Shown here: positions 58,373-64,000 of the stretch, in pieces
Numbering within the stretch: the stretch's first letter is position 1
Layout of the letters: each line of letters starts with the position of its first letter
Assembly (NCBI RefSeq): GCF_036825875.1
Contig: NZ_DAISXK010000008.1
Span: 1-64,000, forward strand
DNA length: 64,000 bases
Direction: 5' to 3'
Source: Paucihalobacter sp036825875
GTDB lineage: Bacteria; Bacteroidota; Bacteroidia; Flavobacteriales; Flavobacteriaceae
Translations under genes and position numbers: made by a program
The notes under the pieces: generated by a model
What the model saw: the letters and a program-made list of their open reading frames with translations, nothing else
Told to the model about the DNA's origin: nothing
Databases searched by the model: none

Positions 58373-61075
58373 TTGCAGATTAATAGCTATAAAATACTTT
58401 TTTTTCTAAGTTTTACAGTGCTTATCAACACTTTTGGCTTTGGGCAGGAGATACCTAAGAAATCCAAAGTTATCACACCAGTTACCACAACAGACACGGT
58501 TAACGTGGTGGTAGATTCTCTCGTAAAACTCCCGGTAAATTTAAAAGAAACCGATTCAGTAAAAACCGATAGTATCCAAAAAAAGAAAGGCTTACTTGAA
58601 GATATTGTTAAATATAAGGCTACCGATCGGGTATCAATAAACCAAAAAGAACAGAAAATATATTTGTATAATGAAGCAGAAGTATTCTATCAAGATTTAG
58701 AAATTACTGCAGGAATTATTGTTATAGATTATACAGTTAACACTGTTTATGCTGGTAGAATTAAGGATTCAACTGGTTATTCTCAAGCGCCAGTTTTTAA
58801 ACAAGGCAATAATATTATAGAACCCGATTCAATAATTTTTAATACCAAAACACAAAAAGCAGTTGTCTTTAATTCTAAAACAGAACAAAGTGGCGGCACT
58901 ATTATTTCAGAAATTACCAAAAAAGAAAACGATTCGGTTTTCTTTGTAAAAAACGGAAAGTTTACAACCTCTGAAAATTTAGATGATCCCGAATACTATT
59001 TTTTAATGCGTAAGGCCAAACTGGTTCCTAATAAAAAAGTAATTACTGGACTAACCAATATGTATATTTATGATGTACCTACACCAATAGGGTTACCATT
59101 TGCATTTTTTCCTATGACAAAAACCCAAACCTCCGGGGTTATTTTCCCTTCCTTTGGTCAAGATTCTGGAAATGATAGGGGTTATTTTTTACAAAATGGT
59201 GGTTATTATTTTGCGATTAGCGATTTTGTAGATTTAGCTGTTTTGGGTGATTATTATACCAACGGTAGTTATGGCATGCGTTTAGAAAGTAATTATGCCT
59301 TGCGCTATAAGTTTAGAGGTAACATGAGCTTTAGGTACGAGAACTTGTTGAATAGTGAACGTGGTTTTCCAGATTTTGCGCAAAATACTATTTATAACAT
59401 TCGTTGGTCGCATAATCAAGACCAAAAGTCTAATCCTAGTTCTAGATTTTCCGCATCTGTAAATTTAGGTAGCAGCCAGTTTTACCGACAGTCTATCAAC
59501 CAGTTAAACAATTCAAACTTTCAGAATAATACGCTTGCATCGTCAGTGTCCTATTCCAAAACCTTTCAAGGTGAACCACAGGTGAATTTAAGTTTAACAG
59601 CTACCCATTCTCAAAACACTAATACAGAAAGAATCGATTTAACCTTACCAACGCTTCAGGCAAGTGTCACCCGAATTTATCCTTTTGAGCCAAAAGAAGG
59701 TCCAAAAAAAGGTATTATTCAAAATATAAACTTTCAATATAATGTAAGAGGTGAAAACAGAATTCAAACAACTGATTCTTTGTTTTTTAAACCTGAAATG
59801 TTTGATAATGCACGAATCGGTATGAGGCATTCTATTCCACTTACTACTAACTTTAAGGTTTTTAAGCATTTTAGTATGAGTGCTAGCACAAATTTTGAGG
59901 AAACTTGGACACTTAATACCATAGATCGATTTTACGATACCACCAACCAAGAAGTGGTAACAAGAGATGTAAATGGTTTTGATAGTTTTAGAACCTATAA
60001 TTTTACCACTAGTGTTGGAACCACCATATATGGTTTATTCGACTTTACTAAGAAAAATAAAGACGCAAAAATACAAGCCATACGGCATGTTATGAGACCA
60101 GAATTGTCGTACAGTATTAATCCTGCCTTCGATCAATATTACGAAGAAATTGTAATTAGTGCTGATGGCTTAACGACTACAGAGTTTAGCCGCTTTGAAG
60201 GCTCTTTATTTGGCGCACCTGATAACAGATTTTCAAGTTCGATAGGTTTTTCACTTGGAAACAATTTTGAAGCTAAAGTTAAAGACAAGGATTCAACCAA
60301 AACTGAGCCTAAAAAAATCATATTATTGAATAATTTAAATTTAAACACTTCTTATGACATGGCGGCAGACTCACTCAATCTTGCGCCAGTTCGAGTTACT
60401 GGTGGTTTGCAAATTCTAAATAAGAAAATGAATATCAACTTCGGAATGGTTTTAGATCCCTATGCCTTAGATAACAATAACCAAAGAGTTAATGTGTTTA
60501 ATGTTAATAATGGTGGTAGTTTGTTCCGAATGACTTCTGCAAATGTCAACATGAGTTACTCTTTATCAAGTAAGGATTTCTCGGGTGTCGAACGCCCTGA
60601 TAATGCGCGCGCTATGGAAGATAACTTGCGTAGCGGTGGACGCGCTGATGATCTCTTCGGACAGCCCGAAGACTTTGCAGACCGGCGTTTAACCGATGAT
60701 GACAATAAAGAAGAAAAAGAACCTGACGAATTTTATAATTACAACATACCATGGTCATTGCGTTTTGCTTACGCTGTAAATTACAATAACAACCAACGAC
60801 AAAGTCAAATTGCATCGCACTCTTTAATGTTTTCTGGTGATGTTGATTTGTCACCACGATGGACCGTTGGCTTGTCTTCAGGCTATGATTTTTTAAACAA
60901 TGATTTTACCTTTACACAAATTCGATTTGAACGCGATTTATTAAGTTGGCGTATGAATTTTTCATGGATTCCGATTGGTACCAGAACTTCTTGGAACTTT
61001 TTTATAGGAATTAAATCAAGTATGCTTAAAGACCTTAAATATGATCAACGTCGTCAACCCGATTTGCGTTTCTAA
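58373..61075 (+). CDS. lptD: LPS assembly outer-membrane protein LptD
   Basis: A roughly 900-residue outer-membrane protein that inserts LPS into the outer leaflet. A signal peptide (SYKILFFLSFTVLINTFGFG) is followed by an OstA-like periplasmic domain (KVITPVTTTD... to about 230) and a beta-barrel with many aromatic strands ending DLRF. The frame is open from a TTG at 58292, but the promoter at 58292-58325 lies in that extension, and the TTG at 58373 places the signal peptide at the N-terminus. Like many Bacteroidota LptD it lacks the usual conserved Cys pairs in an obvious pattern. Upstream is the divergent amidase gene. Confidence 0.85.
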   Translation: MQINSYKILFFLSFTVLINTFGFGQEIPKKSKVITPVTTTDTVNVVVDSLVKLPVNLKETDSVKTDSIQKKKGLLEDIVKYKATDRVSINQKEQKIYLYNEAEVFYQDLEITAGIIVIDYTVNTVYAGRIKDSTGYSQAPVFKQGNNIIEPDSIIFNTKTQKAVVFNSKTEQSGGTIISEITKKENDSVFFVKNGKFTTSENLDDPEYYFLMRKAKLVPNKKVITGLTNMYIYDVPTPIGLPFAFFPMTKTQTSGVIFPSFGQDSGNDRGYFLQNGGYYFAISDFVDLAVLGDYYTNGSYGMRLESNYALRYKFRGNMSFRYENLLNSERGFPDFAQNTIYNIRWSHNQDQKSNPSSRFSASVNLGSSQFYRQSINQLNNSNFQNNTLASSVSYSKTFQGEPQVNLSLTATHSQNTNTERIDLTLPTLQASVTRIYPFEPKEGPKKGIIQNINFQYNVRGENRIQTTDSLFFKPEMFDNARIGMRHSIPLTTNFKVFKHFSMSASTNFEETWTLNTIDRFYDTTNQEVVTRDVNGFDSFRTYNFTTSVGTTIYGLFDFTKKNKDAKIQAIRHVMRPELSYSINPAFDQYYEEIVISADGLTTTEFSRFEGSLFGAPDNRFSSSIGFSLGNNFEAKVKDKDSTKTEPKKIILLNNLNLNTSYDMAADSLNLAPVRVTGGLQILNKKMNINFGMVLDPYALDNNNQRVNVFNVNNGGSLFRMTSANVNMSYSLSSKDFSGVERPDNARAMEDNLRSGGRADDLFGQPEDFADRRLTDDDNKEEKEPDEFYNYNIPWSLRFAYAVNYNNNQRQSQIASHSLMFSGDVDLSPRWTVGLSSGYDFLNNDFTFTQIRFERDLLSWRMNFSWIPIGTRTSWNFFIGIKSSMLKDLKYDQRRQPDLRF

Positions 61076-61086
61076 TACTATATATT

Positions 61087-61467
61087 ATGAAGACAATAAT
61101 TAAAACTCAACACGCTCCAGAACCTATTGGTCCGTATAATCAAGCCGTTTTATATGATAATACGCTTTATACCTCTGGACAAATTGCTATTGATCCAAAA
61201 ACAAATCAATTAGTTATTGATACTATTGAAAATGAAACCGCGATGGTAATGGAAAATTTAAGGGCGGTTTTAAAAGCAGCGGAAATGACATTTGAAAATG
61301 TGGTGAAAGCGTCTATATTTATCAGTGACATGAACAACTTTTCAAAAATTAATGCTGTTTACGCTTCTTTTTTTAAGGATGAAACTGCTCCTGCTAGAGA
61401 AACTGTAGAAGTGGCTAATTTGCCTAAATTTGTAAATGTAGAAATAAGTGTGATTGCCATTAAATAA
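61087..61467 (+). CDS. RidA-family reactive-intermediate deaminase
   Basis: A 126-residue RidA/YjgF protein that hydrolyses enamine/imine intermediates from PLP enzymes. Conserved: AP.PIGPYNQAVLYDNTLYTS, ENLRAVLKAAEMTFENVVKA with the family Arg/Glu, and the C-terminal ETAPARETVEVANLPK containing the catalytic Arg. It starts 11 bases after lptD, so they may be co-transcribed, though no functional link is known. Confidence 0.93.
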   Translation: MKTIIKTQHAPEPIGPYNQAVLYDNTLYTSGQIAIDPKTNQLVIDTIENETAMVMENLRAVLKAAEMTFENVVKASIFISDMNNFSKINAVYASFFKDETAPARETVEVANLPKFVNVEISVIAIK

Positions 61468-61491
61468 TCGTTTCACCTTAAGGCCATTGTT

Positions 61492-62529
61492 ATGCGCATA
61501 GAAAATGATATCAAACTAGGGTTTAAGGACGTTATGATACGTCCCAAACGCTCAACACTTAAAAGTAGATCCCAAGTTACTTTAGTTAGAGATTTTTCTT
61601 TTGTAAACAGCAAAGATGGTTGGAATGGCGTACCAATTATGGCTGCCAATATGGATACAGTTGGCACCTTTGAAATGGCAAAAGCGCTTTCTAAGCACCA
61701 TCTCTTTACTGCTATCCACAAACATTACGATTTACAACAGTGGCAAGACTTTTTTAACTCTAGCCCAAAAGATATTGTAAACGCAATAGCTGTTAGTACC
61801 GGAACTGGTAAAAAAGATACTCAAAGGCTTCATGATATTTTTAAACTCAATTCCGATTTAAAATTCATTTGTATTGATGTTGCCAATGGTTATTCACAGC
61901 ATTTTGTAGATTTTGTAAAATCGATTCGAAAGCAGTTTCCTGATAAAACCATAATAGCCGGAAATGTGGTAACTGGTGAAATGACGGAAGAGCTTATTCT
62001 TTCTGGTGCGGATATTGTTAAAGTTGGAATTGGCCCTGGAAGTGTATGCACTACACGCGTTAAAACTGGTGTTGGCTATCCGCAGTTATCGGCTATTATT
62101 GAATGTGCTGATGCGGCGCACGGCTTGAGTGGTCAAATTATTAGTGATGGTGGTTGTTCCACACCTGGTGATGTTGCCAAAGCCTTTGGAGCTGGAGCCG
62201 ATTTTGTAATGCTTGGAGGAATGTTGGCCGGTCATGACGAAAGTGGTGGCGATTTAGTAGAACGGAATGGAAAAAAATTCAAAAAATTCTACGGAATGAG
62301 TTCAACTACAGCCATGGAGAAACATGTTGGTGGTGTTGCTAATTATAGAGCCAGCGAAGGAAAAACGGTGGAGGTGCCTTATCGTGGAGAAGTAACATCA
62401 ACTGTTAATGATATCTTGGGTGGACTGCGAAGCACCTGTACTTACGTTGGTGCATTAAGACTAAAAGAGTTGACAAAGCGCACTACCTTTATTAGAGTTG
62501 CTGAGCAGGAAAATAATGTGTTTAATTAA
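61492..62529 (+). CDS. guaC: GMP reductase
   Basis: A 345-residue IMPDH/GMPR-family enzyme that reduces GMP to IMP with NADPH. The N-terminal GFKDVMIRPKRSTLKSRSQV and the catalytic loop GIGPGSVCTTRVKTGVGYPQ (Cys nucleophile) are present. There is no CBS pair, which separates it from IMP dehydrogenase, and MSSTTAMEKHVGG is the GMPR-type flap. Its TAA overlaps the stop of the convergent mgsA gene by four bases (TTAATTAA). Confidence 0.9.
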   Translation: MRIENDIKLGFKDVMIRPKRSTLKSRSQVTLVRDFSFVNSKDGWNGVPIMAANMDTVGTFEMAKALSKHHLFTAIHKHYDLQQWQDFFNSSPKDIVNAIAVSTGTGKKDTQRLHDIFKLNSDLKFICIDVANGYSQHFVDFVKSIRKQFPDKTIIAGNVVTGEMTEELILSGADIVKVGIGPGSVCTTRVKTGVGYPQLSAIIECADAAHGLSGQIISDGGCSTPGDVAKAFGAGADFVMLGGMLAGHDESGGDLVERNGKKFKKFYGMSSTTAMEKHVGGVANYRASEGKTVEVPYRGEVTSTVNDILGGLRSTCTYVGALRLKELTKRTTFIRVAEQENNVFN

Positions 62530-62888
62530 ACTGCTTTAATTAGTAATCCAGCACTTGAAGGATTGGTAGCTAAAGGAACATTGTGAACATCACACAATCG
62601 CATTAACATTAGAATATCTGGTTCATGTGGGTGTTTATCTAGTGGATCTCTAAAAAATATCACCATATTGCATTTGCCTTCGGCCACCCGTGCTGCAATT
62701 TGCGCATCACCACCTTTTGGACCCGATAATAATGCAGTTACTTCAAAACCAGCTGCTCTTACCTTTTCGCCTGTTGTTCCTGTAGAAACGAGTTGAACGC
62801 GTTTTTGATCTAAAATACTTCTGTTTTCATTTAAAAACTGAACCATTTCAGCTTTTTTACCGTCATGAGCGATAATTGCAATTTCCAT
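62526..62888 (-). CDS. mgsA: Methylglyoxal synthase
   Basis: A 120-residue enzyme converting dihydroxyacetone phosphate to methylglyoxal and phosphate. Conserved: IIAHDGKKAEMVQFL, LVSTGTTGEKVRAAG, LSGPKGGDAQIAARV with the catalytic Asp, and FFRDPLDKHPHEPDI. It is a glycolytic overflow valve, and gapA lies three genes away in the same direction. It is transcribed after the sugar kinase with a one-base overlap. Normal length. Confidence 0.94.
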   Translation of the reverse strand: MEIAIIAHDGKKAEMVQFLNENRSILDQKRVQLVSTGTTGEKVRAAGFEVTALLSGPKGGDAQIAARVAEGKCNMVIFFRDPLDKHPHEPDILMLMRLCDVHNVPLATNPSSAGLLIKAV

Positions 62889-63751
62889 TAATGTAGCTGA
62901 TTACTGTGGTAATTAACCAAACCTTCAATGGGTCGTCTAATAAAATTACCAACCTTAAAGCCATACTCTGCCGCTACTTCTCTAATTTCATCTTGGGCGA
63001 AATAAGCGATTGAGCCTGCAAAATGCACTGGACAGGTTTTGAGTTCTTCTTTAAATTGTAAAATCATGTTTTCAGTAAAGAGCTTAAAACCAGTTTTTAT
63101 TAAATCCTTCATATAGGCGGCATCCTTATTTAAAAACATAAATTCAGCAAAATTGGCTAAATAAGCATTAGGATTGGGTTGTTTGTAGAGGTTATATTTT
63201 ATAAAATCGGCATCGAGATTGTATTTGTGCTCAAATGAAATTTTGATGGTTTCAGGCATTTTATTAAAATAGTAATCACGGATGAGTTGTTTTCCATAAT
63301 AATTACCGCTTGCTTCGTCCATTAAGGTGTAGCCCAAACTTTTCACGCGTTGGTGTAACTTATCGCCGTCAAAATAGCTGCAATTACTACCAGTACCCAT
63401 AATACAAACAACGGCTGCTTCATCTGGACTATTTATACTGGCTCTTACTGCCGCCATGGTATCTTCTTGAACATCGACAAGTGCATTGGGAAACAGGCTT
63501 TCAAGAACACCTTTTAGAGCTAACCTTGGTTTTTCGGTACCACAGCCAGCACCGTAAAAATAGACATGCTTCACGTCTTTAGCCAAGGCTATAAGTTCCT
63601 CACTTTTAGAAACAATTTTATGAAGTTTTTTTTCGCTTAAAATTGCAGGATTTAGACCTTTTGTTCTAATTTTTTCTTGCAATTGTTTGCCGCTGCCATC
63701 CATTGCAATCCAGTCGCATTTGGTCGATCCGCCATCAGTAATTAAAATCAT
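62888..63751 (-). CDS. N-acetylglucosamine kinase-like protein (BadF/BadG family)
   Basis: A 287-residue sugar kinase of the ASKHA/BadF type: phosphate-1 DGGSTKCDWIAMDGSG at the N-terminus, VCIMGTGSNCSYFDG (phosphate-2), and DEASGNYYGKQLI near the centre. It likely phosphorylates GlcNAc or a related amino sugar, which fits recycling of the peptidoglycan released by the GH3/amidase enzymes in this window. The start is the ATG at 63751; an upstream start would fall within the terminator of gapA. Its stop overlaps mgsA by one base. Confidence 0.87.
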   Translation of the reverse strand: MILITDGGSTKCDWIAMDGSGKQLQEKIRTKGLNPAILSEKKLHKIVSKSEELIALAKDVKHVYFYGAGCGTEKPRLALKGVLESLFPNALVDVQEDTMAAVRASINSPDEAAVVCIMGTGSNCSYFDGDKLHQRVKSLGYTLMDEASGNYYGKQLIRDYYFNKMPETIKISFEHKYNLDADFIKYNLYKQPNPNAYLANFAEFMFLNKDAAYMKDLIKTGFKLFTENMILQFKEELKTCPVHFAGSIAYFAQDEIREVAAEYGFKVGNFIRRPIEGLVNYHSNQLH

Positions 63752-63764
63752 AGTTGTGCTATAA

Positions 63765-63802
63765 GAAAAATTCCGCAATGAAAACTATGCATTACGGAAT
63801 TT
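63765..63802 (-). terminator. Intrinsic terminator of gapA
   Basis: On the minus strand AAATTCCGTAATG (63802-63790) pairs with CATTGCGGAATTT (63780-63768), 12 perfect pairs and one G-T, around a 9-nt loop, followed by a T-run. It starts 18 bases after the gapA stop and separates it from the sugar kinase gene. Confidence 0.88.
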
Positions 63803-63819
63803 ATATTTAATAATCTAAA

Positions 63820-64000
63820 TTAAAGTGAATTGATATGTTGTGCTAAATCTACCATTTTATTGGAAAATCCAAACTCATTGTCATACCATGATACTACCTT
63901 AAAGAATTTAGAATTTAACTCAATTCCTGCATCAGCATCAAAAATACTAGTTCTTGGATCACTCATAAAATCTTGAGACACCACCAAATCTTCAGTATAT
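63820..64000 (-). CDS. gapA: Glyceraldehyde-3-phosphate dehydrogenase, C-terminal fragment
   Basis: Only the last 60 codons are in the window. The segment reads EDLVVSQDFMSDPRTSIFDA, then KFFKVVSWYDNEFGFSNKMV and ends DLAQHINSL, matching the end of type I GAPDH (VVSWYDNE-G-S). It catalyses the NAD-linked oxidation of glyceraldehyde 3-phosphate in glycolysis. The rest, with catalytic Cys and NAD domain, lies beyond 64000. The terminator at 63765-63802 follows. Confidence 0.93.
   Translation of the reverse strand, partial: YTEDLVVSQDFMSDPRTSIFDADAGIELNSKFFKVVSWYDNEFGFSNKMVDLAQHINSL

Noticed and set aside
1..64000. tRNA, rRNA, CRISPR arrays, prophage or IS elements
   Set aside because: No tRNA cloverleaf, rRNA-like sequence, regular spacer-repeat pattern, transposase or integrase was recognised. 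Candidate repeats were only the short palindromes and direct repeats listed.

Overview
The window is about 64 kb of AT-rich, gene-dense DNA from a member of the Bacteroidota, most likely a marine Flavobacteriaceae. The evidence is flavobacterial promoters (TTG, 19-23 nt, TAnnTTTG), bacillithiol synthesis (bshA), a HEPN-tailed sulfite reductase, a fused E1 alpha/beta oxo-acid dehydrogenase, a GH3/serine-hydrolase fusion and a giant beta-helix/CARDB/HYR surface protein. No rRNA, tRNA, CRISPR array, prophage or insertion sequence was recognised. It reads as ordinary chromosome with some small, under-described elements.

Layout. 1-7586 (minus): 3'-truncated giant secreted protein with three tandem beta-helix units of about 435 residues, about seven CARDB-like units and a HYR domain. 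7587-7965: non-coding, with a direct repeat and a 20-bp palindrome. 7966-9332: DUF1853 protein and an overlapping pseudouridine synthase. 9381-14540: TetR regulator with a visible operator, then a tripartite exporter (ABC, HlyD, TolC) whose ATPase has lost most catalytic signatures. 14544-20524: secreted protein, helicase, Hsp20, orphan ExbD, two candidate micro-genes before a terminator, 3D-domain lipoprotein, M19 dipeptidase.

20525-26481 (minus): assimilatory sulfur operon cysH, HEPN-sulfite reductase, uroporphyrinogen methyltransferase, siroheme synthase, ferredoxin/NADP reductase-like flavoprotein. Its leader has a near-consensus promoter, an inverted repeat at the predicted transcript start, and a 28-codon ORF reading Met-Ser-Arg-Cys-Cys-Cys-Cys, which looks like a cysteine-sensing leader peptide. 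An Rrf2 regulator lies just upstream, after a fused oxo-acid dehydrogenase E1.

28628-35505 (plus): 2OG-Fe(II) oxygenase, SUI1 protein, nucleoside phosphorylase, cytosolic solute-binding-fold protein, small lipoprotein overlapping ung antisense, mutS2 without Smr, DCC protein. 35754-40624 (minus): glutamate-type symporter, GshB-like ATP-grasp ligase, small helical protein, N-formylglutamate amidohydrolase-like enzyme and a DUF1704/QEGLA zincin (HExxxH), a possible add-and-remove amino-acid modification system. 40634-42820: REP-like palindromes, one forming the end of aroC, and an LpxH-like phosphoesterase.

42812-64000: D-lactate/glycolate-type FAD/Fe-S oxidoreductase, beta-barrel, bshA, GH3-serine hydrolase, two PH-domain membrane proteins, a split heterodisulfide-reductase-like pair with a HAD protein between, MCE/MlaD, N-acetylmuramoyl-L-alanine amidase, lptD (start probably TTG at 58373), RidA, guaC, mgsA, BadF-type sugar kinase and the 3' end of gapA. 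Several of these serve the cell envelope (LpxH-like, LptD, MlaD, amidase, GH3 protein).
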